64,000 nt of DNA, taken from positions 124,001-188,000 of the forward strand of contig NZ_OBEF01000006.1 of the NCBI RefSeq assembly GCF_900215375.1, in the 5' to 3' direction. The stretch comes from Enterobacter sp. CC120223-11 (GTDB lineage: Bacteria > Pseudomonadota > Gammaproteobacteria > Enterobacterales > Enterobacteriaceae). A program made the translations under genes and the position numbers. Under the pieces are notes generated by a model. It made no database searches and was not told the origin of the DNA. It saw only the letters and a program-made list of their open reading frames with translations. How positions within the stretch are numbered: the first letter of the stretch is position 1; each line of letters opens with the position of its first letter. This document shows, piece after piece, positions 16,638 to 28,525 of this stretch.

Positions 16638-17573
16638 ATGGCTAACCCGCTATATCAAAAACATATCATTTCCATAAACGATCTCAGCCGCGAAGACCTT
16701 GAACTGGTGCTGGCGACTGCCGCCAAACTGAAGGCGCATCCGCAGCCGGAGCTGCTGAAGCATAAGGTGATCGCCAGCTGCTTCTTTGAAGCCTCCACCC
16801 GCACCCGTCTGTCGTTTGAAACCTCGATGCACCGCCTGGGCGCAAGCGTCGTCGGCTTCTCCGACAGCGCCAATACGTCGCTGGGCAAAAAAGGCGAAAC
16901 CCTGGCGGATACCATTTCCGTTATCAGCACCTACGTCGACGCCATTGTGATGCGCCACCCGCAGGAAGGCGCGGCGCGTCTGGCCACGGAGTTTTCCGGC
17001 GGTATTCCGGTACTCAACGCGGGCGATGGGGCGAACCAGCATCCGACGCAGACACTGCTGGATCTGTTCACCATCCAGGAAACCCAGGGTCGTCTGGAAA
17101 ACCTCAGCATCGCGATGGTCGGCGACCTGAAATATGGCCGCACCGTCCATTCGCTGACCCAGGCGCTGGCGAAATTTAACGGCAACCGCTTTTACTTTAT
17201 CGCCCCGGAGGCGCTGGCCATGCCGCAGTACATCCTGGATATGCTGGACGAAAAAGGCATTGCCTGGAGCCTGCATGGCACCATCGAAGAGGTGATGGCG
17301 GAGGTGGACATTCTGTACATGACCCGCGTGCAGAAGGAGCGTCTGGATCCGTCCGAATATGCCAACGTGAAGGCGCAGTTTGTCCTGCGTGCTGCGGATC
17401 TGGAAGGCGCGCGCAGCAATATGAAGGTCCTGCATCCGCTGCCGCGCATTGATGAAATCACCACCGACGTCGATAAAACGCCACACGCCTGGTATTTCCA
17501 GCAGGCGGGCAACGGCATCTTCGCGCGCCAGGCTCTGCTGGCGCTGGTTCTGAACAGCGACCTGGCACTGTAA
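16638..17573 (+). CDS. pyrB: Aspartate carbamoyltransferase catalytic subunit
   Basis: A 311-residue catalytic chain of ATCase, which joins carbamoyl phosphate and aspartate in the first committed step of pyrimidine synthesis. The carbamoyl-phosphate loop [12 protein letters not shown] is at about residues 50-61, HPTQTLLDL at about 134-142 and the aspartate-domain HPLPR near 268-272. Length equals the E. coli enzyme. It is followed 11 bp later by pyrI, giving the usual 2:2 holoenzyme operon, and is controlled by the pyrL attenuator. Confidence 0.98.
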   Translation: MANPLYQKHIISINDLSREDLELVLATAAKLKAHPQPELLKHKVIASCFFEASTRTRLSFETSMHRLGASVVGFSDSANTSLGKKGETLADTISVISTYVDAIVMRHPQEGAARLATEFSGGIPVLNAGDGANQHPTQTLLDLFTIQETQGRLENLSIAMVGDLKYGRTVHSLTQALAKFNGNRFYFIAPEALAMPQYILDMLDEKGIAWSLHGTIEEVMAEVDILYMTRVQKERLDPSEYANVKAQFVLRAADLEGARSNMKVLHPLPRIDEITTDVDKTPHAWYFQQAGNGIFARQALLALVLNSDLAL

Positions 17574-17584
17574 GGAGAAAAACG

Positions 17585-18046
17585 ATGACACACGATAACA
17601 AACTTCAGGTTGAAGCCATCAAACGCGGCACGGTGATTGACCATATTCCGGCGCAGGTCGGCTTTAAGCTCCTCACCCTGTTTAAACTGACCGAAACCGA
17701 TCAGCGCATCACCATCGGCCTGAACCTGCCGTCGGGTGAAATGGGTCGCAAGGATCTGATTAAAATCGAAAATACCTTCCTGACAGACGAACAGGTTAAC
17801 CAGCTTTCGCTGTATGCCCCGCACGCGACGGTAAACCGCATTGACGAGTATGAAGTGGTGGGTAAATCACGCCCAAGCCTGCCCGAGCGCATCGACGGCG
17901 TGCTGGTCTGCCCGAATAGCAACTGCATCAGTCATGCTGAGCCGGTTTACTCCAGTTTTGCAGTGAAAAAGCGCGCCGATGACATCACTCTCAAATGCAA
18001 ATACTGCGAAAAAGAGTTTTCTCATTATGTGGTACTGGCCAATTAA
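17585..18046 (+). CDS. pyrI: Aspartate carbamoyltransferase regulatory subunit
   Basis: A 153-residue regulatory chain that binds CTP/UTP (inhibition) or ATP (activation). The N-terminal allosteric domain ([18 protein letters not shown]) precedes a C-terminal zinc domain with four cysteines in the patterns CPNSNC and CKYC, which bind zinc and contact PyrB. Full length; SD AAGGAG lies in the short gap after pyrB. Confidence 0.98.
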   Translation: MTHDNKLQVEAIKRGTVIDHIPAQVGFKLLTLFKLTETDQRITIGLNLPSGEMGRKDLIKIENTFLTDEQVNQLSLYAPHATVNRIDEYEVVGKSRPSLPERIDGVLVCPNSNCISHAEPVYSSFAVKKRADDITLKCKYCEKEFSHYVVLAN

Positions 18047-18122
18047 TTGAGGTTGGTAATGGATCCCGGCCTCCCTATAATGGCCGGGAACATCCCATAT
18101 GTGCTGAAATTCAGGAGATAAC

Positions 18123-18509
18123 ATGTCTAAAGTACTCGCGACGGAAAATGCACCAGCCGCTATTGGCCCTTACGTACAGGGCGTCGATCTGGGCAGTATG
18201 ATCATCACTTCTGGTCAGATCCCGGTTAACCCAAAAACCGGCGAAGTACCGGCCGACGTTGCCGCGCAAGCGCGTCAGTCGCTGGAAAACGTACAGGCGA
18301 TCGTTGAATCCGCTGGCCTGAAAGTGGGCGATATCGTGAAAACTACCGTGTTCGTGAAAGATCTGAACGATTTCGCAACCGTTAACGCCACTTATGAAGC
18401 GTTCTTCACCGAGCACAAAGCGACCTTCCCGGCGCGCTCCTGCGTGGAAGTGGCTCGCCTGCCGAAAGATGTGAAGATTGAAATCGAAGCGATCGCTATT
18501 CGTCGCTGA
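18123..18509 (+). CDS. ridA: 2-iminobutanoate/2-iminopropanoate deaminase RidA
   Basis: A 128-residue YjgF/YER057c/UK114 protein. It hydrolyses reactive enamine/imine intermediates made by PLP enzymes such as threonine dehydratase. The conserved catalytic Arg is in FPARSCVEVARLP near the C-terminus, and the APAAIGPY N-terminal motif is present. Start supported by CAGGAGAT. It lies about 75 bp after pyrI, as in E. coli, and is followed by a terminator. Confidence 0.97.
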   Translation: MSKVLATENAPAAIGPYVQGVDLGSMIITSGQIPVNPKTGEVPADVAAQARQSLENVQAIVESAGLKVGDIVKTTVFVKDLNDFATVNATYEAFFTEHKATFPARSCVEVARLPKDVKIEIEAIAIRR

Positions 18510-18524
18510 TTTCCTCTTCATTCA

Positions 18525-18557
18525 GCCCTCTTCGCCTGATGGCGAAAGAGGGCATTT
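18525..18557. terminator. Terminator between ridA and the DHA kinase
   Basis: GCCCTCTTCGCC and GGCGAAAGAGGGC pair (one bulged base) around TGAT, followed by ATTTTCC. It separates the convergent ridA and kinase genes and may serve both. Confidence 0.8.
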
Positions 18558-18561
18558 TCCT

Positions 18562-20202
18562 TCAGACCTTTTTCAACGCCGCAAATACCTCTGCCACCGC
18601 AACCGCCCCAGGATCGGCCACGCCGTCCAGGTTTTCCTGGTTAACATAAGACGACCGCCCGGCTCCCGCTTTTTGCATTCTCGCCGTACTCTCGGCCCCC
18701 GTTTTCGCGGCTTCGATTGCCGCATTCAGATTCTGATCCCGTAGCGCTTCCAGAGCCGGTTGCAGCGCATCGATAAGCGTTCTGTCACCGAGGCCCGCTC
18801 CGCCGTAGTGCTTCATCTGTTGCAGACCTTTCAGAAGCGCATCGGGCAATGCGTTGCCTTCGTGCACGGCCTGGCCCGCAGCGGTGAAGAAAATCGACAT
18901 CAGTACGCCGCTCGACCCGCCCATGACCGTTGCCAGCCTCTCGCCAATAAGCTGCATAAGCTGCGCGCTGTCGTTAAGCGGGAGTTTGCCCGCATTCAGG
19001 AGCTGCGCGATATCCCGCGCGCCTTCCGCAAAGGTCGAGCCGGTATCGCCATCGCCCACTTTCGCATCCAGCGCGTTGAGGCGGTTTTCCAGTTCGATTA
19101 ACGTCTGTGTCGTGCCCAATACCAGCGCTTTCACCTGCTCGTTATCGGATGGCGTGGTGTCGACGCTGTCGTGAATTTTGCCGTGCTTCAGTGTTTTCAG
19201 CGGTGCGAACGCCACAGGTTTTTGCCAGCCGATGGTTTCAACTTCGGCCTGCAACGCCTGCTCAAATTCGGGCGTGAGCTTCAGGACAGAAAGCGAGAAA
19301 CCTTTCATATCCAGCGAGCTGACCAGTGCTGCGGGGCCAATCAGCCAGCCAATCTGATCCTTTAGCGCCGAATGCGCCAGCTCTTTGGTCAGCAACGCCA
19401 TCTCCAGCGCCGATACGCCGCCGAGATTATTGATGAGCACCGCCACCTTTGCATCGCCCGTTTTGGCTTTCAGGGCCGCCACCAGCTTGTCGATGATGGC
19501 TTTACTGTTATGGCTTTCGACCACCGACGCGCCCGGTTCGCCATGAATGCCAAGCCCAAGCTCGATATGCCCCGGCTTGATGCGCCCGGCTTCGTCATCG
19601 CTGCCCGGTAGATTACAGCTTTCCATCGCCACGCCGAGGCTGTACACGCTGTCGCACGCCTGCTGCGCAATATGGCGCACCTCGTTAAGCGTTTTTCCCT
19701 GTTCGGCGGCGTAGCCCGCAATTTTATGCACCAGCGCGGTACCCGCAATGCCGCGCGGCTGCTTGTTGTCCGGCAACGCGATGTCATCGGCGACTATCAC
19801 CATCTCTACCTTCAGGCCATAGCGCTTAGCTTTTTCTGCCGCCAGGCCGAAGTTCAGCCGGTCGCCGGTGTAGTTTTTGACGATCAGCAGGCAGCCGCGA
19901 TCGCCCGTTACTGCCACAATGGCGTTCAGCACCGCATCGACGCTCGGCGAGGCAAACAGGTCGCCGCATACCGCCGCCGTGAGCATCCCTTTGCCGACAA
20001 ACCCGGCGTGTGCAGGTTCATGACCGGAGCCGCCGCCGGAAATCACCGCCACCCGGCTTTTATCCCAGTCACCGCGGGCAATCACGCGGATGGCCGGGTC
20101 AATGTCTAAGCGCACCAGGTTGCCGTGCGGCGCGGATAACACTATGCCTTCTACGGCGTCGTTGACCAGCTGTTTTCGGTCATTAAAGAAAAATCTGGAC
20201 AT
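18562..20202 (-). CDS. dhaK: ATP-dependent dihydroxyacetone kinase (DhaK-DhaL fusion)
   Basis: A 546-residue single-chain kinase of the Citrobacter/eukaryotic type that phosphorylates dihydroxyacetone with ATP (not with PTS phosphate). The DhaK domain (about residues 1-330) has [10 protein letters not shown] and the covalent substrate-binding His in GLGIHGEPG. The DhaL ATP domain (about 360-545) has the metal-binding [13 protein letters not shown] and the phosphate loop GGSSGVL. The ATG at 20202 is preceded by GGAAGG, so the longer frame to 20298 is rejected. No glycerol dehydrogenase or DHA permease is adjacent; it stands alone, divergent from yjgR. Confidence 0.95.
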   Translation of the reverse strand: MSRFFFNDRKQLVNDAVEGIVLSAPHGNLVRLDIDPAIRVIARGDWDKSRVAVISGGGSGHEPAHAGFVGKGMLTAAVCGDLFASPSVDAVLNAIVAVTGDRGCLLIVKNYTGDRLNFGLAAEKAKRYGLKVEMVIVADDIALPDNKQPRGIAGTALVHKIAGYAAEQGKTLNEVRHIAQQACDSVYSLGVAMESCNLPGSDDEAGRIKPGHIELGLGIHGEPGASVVESHNSKAIIDKLVAALKAKTGDAKVAVLINNLGGVSALEMALLTKELAHSALKDQIGWLIGPAALVSSLDMKGFSLSVLKLTPEFEQALQAEVETIGWQKPVAFAPLKTLKHGKIHDSVDTTPSDNEQVKALVLGTTQTLIELENRLNALDAKVGDGDTGSTFAEGARDIAQLLNAGKLPLNDSAQLMQLIGERLATVMGGSSGVLMSIFFTAAGQAVHEGNALPDALLKGLQQMKHYGGAGLGDRTLIDALQPALEALRDQNLNAAIEAAKTGAESTARMQKAGAGRSSYVNQENLDGVADPGAVAVAEVFAALKKV

Positions 20203-20338
20203 TACCTTCCACCCAATTGAAATACCTATGCAAAAGCATAGGTCACCTTGCGTATTACGCCGCAAAGTCAGGAATTGCCTGAGCAAATTTTCCGCCACTT
20301 TGGCCTATACTCGACGCAGGATAAACGGAGGAAAACCC

Positions 20339-21841
20339 ATGAGCTCACCGCTGCTGATTGCCCGCACAAAGGACCTACAACTCAATTTACTGCCCGGCAT
20401 GGCGAACCGCCACGGACTGATTACCGGCGCAACGGGGACCGGGAAGACCGTCACCCTGCAAAAGATGGCCGAATCGTTCTCAGAGATTGGCGTACCGGTC
20501 TTTATGGCAGACGTGAAAGGCGATCTGACGGGCGTGGCGAAGGAAGGGCAGGCCTCAGAGAAGCTCATGGAGCGGCTCAGCAAAATCGGCGTCACCGACT
20601 GGCAGCCGCACGCAAACCCTGTCGTCGTGTGGGATATTTTCGGTGAGAAAGGCCACCCGGTGCGCGCTACCGTGTCTGACCTCGGCCCGCTGCTGCTCTC
20701 GCGCCTTCTCAATCTCAATGAGGTCCAGACTGGCGTGCTGAATATTATCTTCCGCATCGCCGACGATCAGGGCCTGCTGCTGCTCGATTTTAAAGATCTG
20801 CGCGCCATTACCCAGTACATCGGAGATAACGCTAAATCGTTCCAGAATCAGTACGGCAATATCAGTCCGGCATCGGTGGGCGCTATCCAGCGCGGTCTGC
20901 TAACTCTGGAGCAACAGGGCGCAGAGCACTTCTTCGGTGAACCGATGCTCGACATCAAAGACTGGATGAAAACCGACAGCAGCGGCAAAGGCATCATCAA
21001 CATTCTCAGCGCTGAAAAGCTTTATCAGATGCCAAAGCTGTATGCGGCGAGCCTGCTGTGGATGCTGTCGGAGCTGTATGAGCAGCTGCCGGAAGCGGGC
21101 GACCTTGAGAAGCCAAAGCTGGTGTTCTTCTTCGATGAGGCGCATCTGCTGTTCAGCGACGCGCCGCAGGTGCTGCTGGATAAAATCGAGCAGGTGATCC
21201 GCCTTATCCGCTCCAAGGCCGTCGGGGTCTATTTCGTTTCGCAAAACCCTTCTGATATTCCCGATAACGTGCTGGGCCAGCTTGGCAACCGTGTGCAGCA
21301 TGCCCTGCGAGCGTTCACGCCGAAAGATCAGAAGGCGGTGAAAACTGCTGCGCAGACCATGCGCGCCAATCCGGCATTTGATACTGAAAAAGCCATTCAG
21401 GAACTCGGCACAGGCGAAGCACTGGTGTCGTTCCTCGACGAGAAAGGCAGCCCTTCAGTGGTGGAGCGAGCGATGGTGATTGCCCCGAGTTCGCGTATGG
21501 GGCCGGTCACAGACGACGAACGCAATGGGCTGATTAATAACTCTCCGCTGTATGGCAAATATGAAGACGCTGTCGACAGGGAGTCGGCGTATGAGAAGTT
21601 ACAGAATGGCGTTCAGGCCAGTACGAATGTGCAGGATGCACCTCCGACCAAAGGCACCAGCGCAGAGGTCGACGACGGTATTCTGGGCGGTCTGAAAGAC
21701 ATTCTGTTTGGCACCACCGGCCCGCGCGGCGGCAAAAAAGACGGTCTGGTGCAAACGGCAGCGAAAAGCGCCACGCGGCAAATCACCAATCAGATTGTGC
21801 GCGGAATGTTGGGTAGTTTGCTCGGCGGGCGTCGACGCTAA
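20339..21841 (+). CDS. yjgR: HerA/VirB4-like P-loop ATPase YjgR
   Basis: A 500-residue protein starting [17 protein letters not shown], matching E. coli YjgR in length and sequence. Walker A is [12 protein letters not shown] at about residues 33-44, Walker [12 protein letters not shown], and a sensor-like [12 protein letters not shown] follows. The C-terminal part is Gly/Lys-rich and less conserved. It belongs to the DUF853 group of HerA-type ATPases; the cellular function is unknown. The ATG at 20339 follows GGAGGAAAA; upstream frames are extensions into the divergent promoter. Confidence 0.93.
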   Translation: MSSPLLIARTKDLQLNLLPGMANRHGLITGATGTGKTVTLQKMAESFSEIGVPVFMADVKGDLTGVAKEGQASEKLMERLSKIGVTDWQPHANPVVVWDIFGEKGHPVRATVSDLGPLLLSRLLNLNEVQTGVLNIIFRIADDQGLLLLDFKDLRAITQYIGDNAKSFQNQYGNISPASVGAIQRGLLTLEQQGAEHFFGEPMLDIKDWMKTDSSGKGIINILSAEKLYQMPKLYAASLLWMLSELYEQLPEAGDLEKPKLVFFFDEAHLLFSDAPQVLLDKIEQVIRLIRSKAVGVYFVSQNPSDIPDNVLGQLGNRVQHALRAFTPKDQKAVKTAAQTMRANPAFDTEKAIQELGTGEALVSFLDEKGSPSVVERAMVIAPSSRMGPVTDDERNGLINNSPLYGKYEDAVDRESAYEKLQNGVQASTNVQDAPPTKGTSAEVDDGILGGLKDILFGTTGPRGGKKDGLVQTAAKSATRQITNQIVRGMLGSLLGGRRR

Positions 21842-21844
21842 GCA

Positions 21845-22618
21845 CTAGCGCCGGGAGTCTATGTAACCACCCGGCGTTTCACCCGTCATGCTTCGGAAAA
21901 AATAGATAAAGGCGCTGTCGCTGGCAAAGCCCAGCGCCGAAGCAGCGTCGGTCACTCTGGCACCGGTCGCCAGCAGCTCGACGGCTTTCATCAGCCGCCA
22001 CTGCTGCCGCCAGGGCTGATAGGCCATTCCCGTCTCACGCTGAAAAATCCTGCTTAGCGTTCTTTCACTCGCCCCGCAGGAGCGCGCCAGTTCCGCTAGC
22101 GGCGGCGGCAGCGTGTCCCCTGATAACATTATCAAACGTCTGTCGCGCGGCATATGCAGGCTCATCGGCTCATGCTTTGCCAGCGCCAGCTCCGCCACGC
22201 ACAATCCCACAAGATGCGCATTTGCCTCCTGCTGCCAGTCCGTTTGCCAGCCGCTGGCGGCGATACGTTCCAGTAATTCCCTTAACAGCGGATTGACGCT
22301 CAGGATTGCAGGTTTATCGGGAAGTGAGGTGAAAACCACCTGATCCAGCCAGACAGAGCGATAGGCCACGATACTGCGCATTTCCGCACGATGGCTGATA
22401 CCGCCCGGTATCCACGCCGCCCGCGTGGGCGGCAGCAGGCACAGCAGCTCGCCGTCGTTCATGGTCAGCCGCACGCAGCCTTCCCGACTGAACAGGATCT
22501 GCCCCATTCTGTGGTAGTGCAGCCCGGAATCATGGTCGCCCAACTCAGACTGGATGCCAATCACAGGCTGATGAAGGATGTCCGGATCAAATTCTGTTGT
22601 TCCAGAAAGCCACGCCAT
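21845..22618 (-). CDS. AraC-family regulator divergent from an MFS exporter
   Basis: A 257-residue regulator. The N-terminal half is a cupin sensor (HYHRMGQILFSREG, then PPTRAAWIPGGISH), and the C-terminal ~100 residues carry two AraC HTH motifs (LAELARSCGASERTLSRIFQ and VTDAASALGFASDSAFIYFF). The architecture resembles the NimR/YeaM group, whose genes are divergent from drug exporters. The 95-bp divergent spacer toward the MFS gene strongly suggests it controls that exporter. It ends 3 bp after the convergent yjgR stop. Confidence 0.9.
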   Translation of the reverse strand: MAWLSGTTEFDPDILHQPVIGIQSELGDHDSGLHYHRMGQILFSREGCVRLTMNDGELLCLLPPTRAAWIPGGISHRAEMRSIVAYRSVWLDQVVFTSLPDKPAILSVNPLLRELLERIAASGWQTDWQQEANAHLVGLCVAELALAKHEPMSLHMPRDRRLIMLSGDTLPPPLAELARSCGASERTLSRIFQRETGMAYQPWRQQWRLMKAVELLATGARVTDAASALGFASDSAFIYFFRSMTGETPGGYIDSRR

Positions 22619-22713
22619 AATGTCCGATTTCCGATAGTTATTGTCGTTATCGTTATAATGCGAAAAATCACCGCCGCCTACAATGCTGCCTCCTGATTAA
22701 CTGGAGGTACAGG

Positions 22714-23844
22714 ATGTTGAAGTTATCCCTGCTGGCGCTGGCTGTAGCGCTGCTGATGTTCCCGCAAATTGCGGAAACCCTTTACAGCCCGGTGCTGACC
22801 GACATCAGCGAACATTTCCGCGTGACGGCAGAGCAGGCTTCTCTGACCCTCTCGCTCTATTTTATTGGCTTTGCCGCCGGCGTGCTCGTGTGGGGCCGCT
22901 TGTGCGATACCCTCGGGCGTCGTCCGGCGCTGCTGCTCGGCCTGGCCGTGTATGCATTGAGCGCCGTGGTCGCGCTGCTGACACATCACTTTACGGTGCT
23001 GCTGCTGGCTCGCGTCTGTTCCGCCTTTGGTGCAGCGGCCTGTTCAGTCGTCGTGCAGACCCTGCTTCGCGATAAAGTGAGCGGTGCCGCGCTGACTCGA
23101 CTGTTCAACATAATCGGCATTGCTCTGGCAATAAGCCCGGCGATTGGCGTGTTCTCCGGCGGGCTTCTGGCAACGCTTTGGGGCTATCAGGGTGTGTTTA
23201 GCGCACTGGCGCTGCTGGCGTTTTGCCTACTGCTGTGGACGGGACTGAAGCTTGAGGAAACTCGTCCGACGATGCACAGCCACTCCCCGCTACTGGCGGT
23301 GGGCAGCCGAATGATTCAGGATAAAAAAATCCTGCTCGCCACGCTGCTGGTCGCTCTTTGGAACGTGAGCCTGTTCAGCTATTACAGCCTGGCACCGTTT
23401 ATCTTTGCCACGCTGAAGCTCAGCGCCAGCGCCTTCGGTTTAACCGGATTGGTGCTGGCCGGCGGCTCGCTGCTGGGGGCGCAGATTAACCGTCTGCTGC
23501 TCAAAAACAGCGACCGTCAGACGCTTATCCTGCTGCTGGCAGGAGGAGTGAATCTGCTGGGTGGCGTTGGAGTCTGGCTGTGCAGCGCATCGCTGTGGTT
23601 CCTGCTGCCGATGCTACTGGTGATGGTCAGCTTCTCGATGGCTATCCCGGTAATCCTGAGCTCAGCGCTCAGCGCCTACGGCGAATGCCGCGGCACAGCG
23701 GGTGCGCTCTTCGGGTTAGGGTATTACGCTCTGATTGGAGCAGGTCTGGCGGTATCGGGCATGTTCCAGAATCTGGGAGCTACGTTGGTCATTTGTGCGC
23801 TGGTCGCGCTGGTTGCCGCGAGGGCTTACAGAAGGGAGCTGTGA
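22714..23844 (+). CDS. MFS drug-efflux transporter, Bcr/CflA-like
   Basis: A 376-residue major facilitator with about 12 hydrophobic segments. MFS motif A appears between helices 2 and 3 as GRLCDTLGRRPALLLG (about residues 68-83), and the first helix carries the drug:H+ antiporter context FPQIAETLYSPVL typical of the Bcr/CflA group. It probably exports a small toxic compound, with induction by the divergent AraC protein. SD GGAGG precedes the ATG. The substrate is unknown. Confidence 0.88.
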   Translation: MLKLSLLALAVALLMFPQIAETLYSPVLTDISEHFRVTAEQASLTLSLYFIGFAAGVLVWGRLCDTLGRRPALLLGLAVYALSAVVALLTHHFTVLLLARVCSAFGAAACSVVVQTLLRDKVSGAALTRLFNIIGIALAISPAIGVFSGGLLATLWGYQGVFSALALLAFCLLLWTGLKLEETRPTMHSHSPLLAVGSRMIQDKKILLATLLVALWNVSLFSYYSLAPFIFATLKLSASAFGLTGLVLAGGSLLGAQINRLLLKNSDRQTLILLLAGGVNLLGGVGVWLCSASLWFLLPMLLVMVSFSMAIPVILSSALSAYGECRGTAGALFGLGYYALIGAGLAVSGMFQNLGATLVICALVALVAARAYRREL

Positions 23845-23886
23845 TTGATTGCCCGGTGGTGCTAGGCATCCAGGCCACAAAACAAC

Positions 23887-23910
23887 AAAGGCAGCTTTCG
23901 GCTGCCTTTT
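23887..23910. terminator. Terminator between the MFS gene and lptG
   Basis: AAAGGCAGC and GCTGCCTTTT form a short GC-rich hairpin with U-tails in both directions, placed between convergent genes. Confidence 0.85.
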
Positions 23911-23929
23911 CTCATTTCAACGCTGCGAG

Positions 23930-25012
23930 CTATGCCTTACGCGTCATTAGCCAGAGGCTTATCAGGAAGAAGCTGCCGCTCGGCAGCAGGGCACCCACTA
24001 CTGGCGGAATACCGTACACCAGCGTCAGCGGGCCGAAAATCTGATCGAGCACGTAGAACACAAAACCAAAGCTTATCCCGGTCACCACGCGCACGCCCAT
24101 CGGTACACTGCGCAGCGGGCCGAAGATGAACGACAGCGCCATCAGCATCATCACCGCCACGGAAAGCGGCTGGAACACTTTGCTCCACATATTCAACTGA
24201 TAACGCCCCGCGTCCTGGCCGCTGGACTTCAGGTATTTCACGTAGTTATGCAGGCCGCTAATAGACAGCGCATCCGGATCCAGCGCCACGACGCCCAGCT
24301 TGTCCGGGGTGAGGTTGGTTTTCCAGGTGCCGCTAACGGTCTGTGAACCCGTAACCTGTTTCGGGTCGGTCAGGTTGGATTCATCCACCTGCGACAGCTT
24401 CCAGGCCTTCGCGTCTTTATCAAACTTCGCCGACGCCGCATAGCGCACGGACTGCAAACGGCGGCTGTCATTGAAGCTGTAAATGCTGATCCCGCCGAGC
24501 TCATCGTCGCCTTTAATGCGTTCGATGAAGATGTAATTGTTGCCGTCTTTCGCCCACATACCTTGCTGAGTTGTGAGCAACGACCCACCATACATGGCTT
24601 GCGCACGCAGGTTACGCGCCATCTGCTCACCCTGTGGGGCAACCCATTCGCCGATGGCCATGGTCAGCAGTACCAGCGGAATTGCTGTTTTCATCACCGA
24701 CATCGCCACCTGCATGCGGGTGAAGCCAGAGGCCTGCATCACCACCAGCTCGCTGCGCTGCGCCAGCATGCCAAGCCCCAGCAGCGCGCCCAGCAGGGCC
24801 GCCATCGGGAAGAAGATCTGCACGTCTTTCGGGATGCTGAGCAGGGTGTACATGCCCGCGCCGAGCGCGTCGTAGCTGCCCTGCCCGGCCTTTTTCAGCT
24901 GATCGACAAATTTAATGATGCCAGAAAGCGATACCAGCATGAAAAGCGTCATCATGATGGTGGTGAAAATGGTTCTGCCGATGTAGCGGTCAAGAACGCC
25001 GAATAGCTGCAT
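23930..25012 (-). CDS. lptG: LPS export ABC permease LptG
   Basis: A 360-residue inner-membrane permease of the LptB2FG complex that extracts lipopolysaccharide from the inner membrane and passes it to LptC. Three membrane helices precede and three follow a large periplasmic beta-jellyroll (about residues 120-265). The coupling-helix region SELVVMQASGFT, which contacts LptB, is intact. Its start overlaps the lptF stop by one base, so both subunits are made in equal amounts. Confidence 0.97.
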   Translation of the reverse strand: MQLFGVLDRYIGRTIFTTIMMTLFMLVSLSGIIKFVDQLKKAGQGSYDALGAGMYTLLSIPKDVQIFFPMAALLGALLGLGMLAQRSELVVMQASGFTRMQVAMSVMKTAIPLVLLTMAIGEWVAPQGEQMARNLRAQAMYGGSLLTTQQGMWAKDGNNYIFIERIKGDDELGGISIYSFNDSRRLQSVRYAASAKFDKDAKAWKLSQVDESNLTDPKQVTGSQTVSGTWKTNLTPDKLGVVALDPDALSISGLHNYVKYLKSSGQDAGRYQLNMWSKVFQPLSVAVMMLMALSFIFGPLRSVPMGVRVVTGISFGFVFYVLDQIFGPLTLVYGIPPVVGALLPSGSFFLISLWLMTRKA

Positions 25013-26112
25013 TATACCGCTCCTTTCCCGCTAATTCGCGCACGTACGCGACGCATCGGCACCGTATCCCAGAGGTTCAACACCACCGCCAGCGCGAAGT
25101 AGAGCACGTTAATAGCCCACATCCACAAAGTCGGGTCGATTTTTCCCTTGCCGCCATTGGATTTAAGCGACGTCTGCACCAGGAAGAACACCAGATACAG
25201 CAGCATGGCAGGCAGCATAGACAGCACGCGCCCCTGACGTGGGTTGACCACGCTGAGCGGCACCACCATCAGTGCCATGATAAACACGGTTGCGACCAGC
25301 GTCAGGCGCCAGTGCAGCTCGGCGCTAGCCTGTGGTGAATCGGTAATCCACAACGCCTTCATGCCCATCTGTTCGGTATCGTTCGGATCCAGCGCCACCG
25401 TCTGGTGGCCGATAATCGCCTGATAATCTTTAAAATCGGTGATGCGGAAGTCACGCAGCATGGCGGTACCCTCGAATCGGGTCCCCTGATTCAGGTTTAC
25501 TACCTGAGAGCCATCTTTTTGCTGAGAGAGGTGCCCGGAGTCGGCGACGACGACGGACGGACGCGCATTCCCCTTAGTACGGATTTGCGCCATAAAGACG
25601 TCGTGGAACTGGCTGCCGCTCACCTTCTCGATAAACAGCACTGAATTGCCATCGGTCGCCTGGGTGAACTGGCCTTGCGCCAGCGCCGCCATGCCCGGGT
25701 TAGCTTTGGCTTCTGCCAGCACTTCGTCCTGATGGCGTGAGGACCATGGTCCTGCCCACATGACGTTAACCGCAGCCACAATGGCGGTGAACAGCGCAAG
25801 GATCATGGCCGCTTTGATCAGCACGGCTTTACTCAGGCCGCAGGCGTGCATCACCGTGATTTCACTCTCGGTGTAGAGCTTGCCCAGGGTCATCAACAGG
25901 CCAAGGAACAGACTGAGGGGCAGAATAAGTTGCGCCATTTCTGGCACCCCGAGCCCCAACAGGGACAGGACGAGGTTCGTTGGGATGTCACCGTCTACCG
26001 CTGCGCCAAGGATCCTGACCAATTTCTGACAGAAAAAAATCAGCAGCAGGATAAAGAGGATCGCAAGCTGGCTTTTCAGCGTCTCCCGCACCAGATATCT
26101 TATGATTATCAC
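25012..26112 (-). CDS. lptF: LPS export ABC permease LptF
   Basis: A 366-residue partner permease of LptG. It has the same 3+3 helix plan around a periplasmic jellyroll (about residues 120-260) and the coupling motif SEITVMHACGLS. Starts MIIIRYLVRETLKSQ like the E. coli protein. It is divergent from pepA, with a 267-bp shared upstream region in which I see no clear operator. Confidence 0.97.
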   Translation of the reverse strand: MIIIRYLVRETLKSQLAILFILLLIFFCQKLVRILGAAVDGDIPTNLVLSLLGLGVPEMAQLILPLSLFLGLLMTLGKLYTESEITVMHACGLSKAVLIKAAMILALFTAIVAAVNVMWAGPWSSRHQDEVLAEAKANPGMAALAQGQFTQATDGNSVLFIEKVSGSQFHDVFMAQIRTKGNARPSVVVADSGHLSQQKDGSQVVNLNQGTRFEGTAMLRDFRITDFKDYQAIIGHQTVALDPNDTEQMGMKALWITDSPQASAELHWRLTLVATVFIMALMVVPLSVVNPRQGRVLSMLPAMLLYLVFFLVQTSLKSNGGKGKIDPTLWMWAINVLYFALAVVLNLWDTVPMRRVRARISGKGAV

Positions 26113-26376
26113 TATAAATACGCCCGTTAAAACCCATCTTATTGCAGGAAAATTGCTTGTTTCATGGCTTAAACGTCATTTATTCTCTTGAGTCGTCGAA
26201 AACATCGCTAAGATTAGAAGACTCAGCGGCTTTACGTTTCAGACCCGGTTCTGACGAGCCAACATCGCGATATCGTTAAGATTAACACGAAGTCACCGCA
26301 ACAGCGGAAATGAGTTACGAAAGCTTGCAATTCTATCCGTAGCCACCGCCGTTGTCTTTAAGATTCAGGAGCGTAG

Positions 26377-27891
<1,515 letters not shown>

Positions 27892-27912
27892 CGGCGAAGA
27901 GTAACGGGATGG

Positions 27913-28045
27913 AGTTCCCCTCTCCCCGGCCCTCTCCCGTGGGGAGAGGGAGAAAGAATTTCCCCGCGCGCTTCCGCATTAGTGGAAAAATAGCGCGCTG
28001 AACAAGTTCCCTCTCCCTTGGGAGAGGGTTAGGGAGAGGGCCAGC
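27913..28045. repeat. CCCTCTCCC intergenic repeat, copy 2
   Basis: The CCCCTCTCCCCGGCCCTCTC / GGGGAGAGGGAG inverted pair and a second CCCTCTCCC/GGGAGAGGG inverted pair flank a central GCGCGC-containing spacer. It lies between pepA and holC and is related to the elements at 14.5, 50.2 and 54.6 kb. Confidence 0.7.
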
Positions 28046-28081
28046 ACCCTTTTTGAAATCCACGCAAAGAAGCCCCATATT

Positions 28082-28525
28082 ATGAAGAATGCGACGTTCT
28101 ACCTGCTCGACAACGACAACACCGAAGACGGCCTGAGCGCCGTGGAGCAGCTGGTGTGTGACCTGGCGGCGGATCGGTGGCGAGCGGGGAAACGCATTCT
28201 TATCGCCTGTGAAGATGAGAAGCAGGCCATTCGCCTGGATGAGGCGCTATGGTCGCGGCCGCCGGAGAGCTTTGTGCCGCACAACCTGTCGGGTGAAGGC
28301 CCTCGTGGCGGAGCGCCGGTGGAAATCGCCTGGCCGCAAAAGCGCAACAGCAGCCCGCGGGACCTGTTAATCAGCCTGCGCGTGAGCTTTGCAGATTTTG
28401 CCACCGCTTTCACAGAAGTGATAGACTTCGTCCCACACGAAGATTCCTTAAAACAACTGGCGCGTGACCGCTACAAAGCGTACCGCATGGCTGGTTTTAA
28501 CCTGAATACGGCAACCTGGAAATAA
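28082..28525 (+). CDS. holC: DNA polymerase III chi subunit
   Basis: A 147-residue clamp-loader accessory protein. Chi links the gamma complex (through psi) to single-strand-binding protein during replication. The sequence starts [13 protein letters not shown] and keeps the typical [23 protein letters not shown] and [17 protein letters not shown] segments. Its stop overlaps the valS start (TAATG), the standard enterobacterial arrangement. Confidence 0.97.
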   Translation: MKNATFYLLDNDNTEDGLSAVEQLVCDLAADRWRAGKRILIACEDEKQAIRLDEALWSRPPESFVPHNLSGEGPRGGAPVEIAWPQKRNSSPRDLLISLRVSFADFATAFTEVIDFVPHEDSLKQLARDRYKAYRMAGFNLNTATWK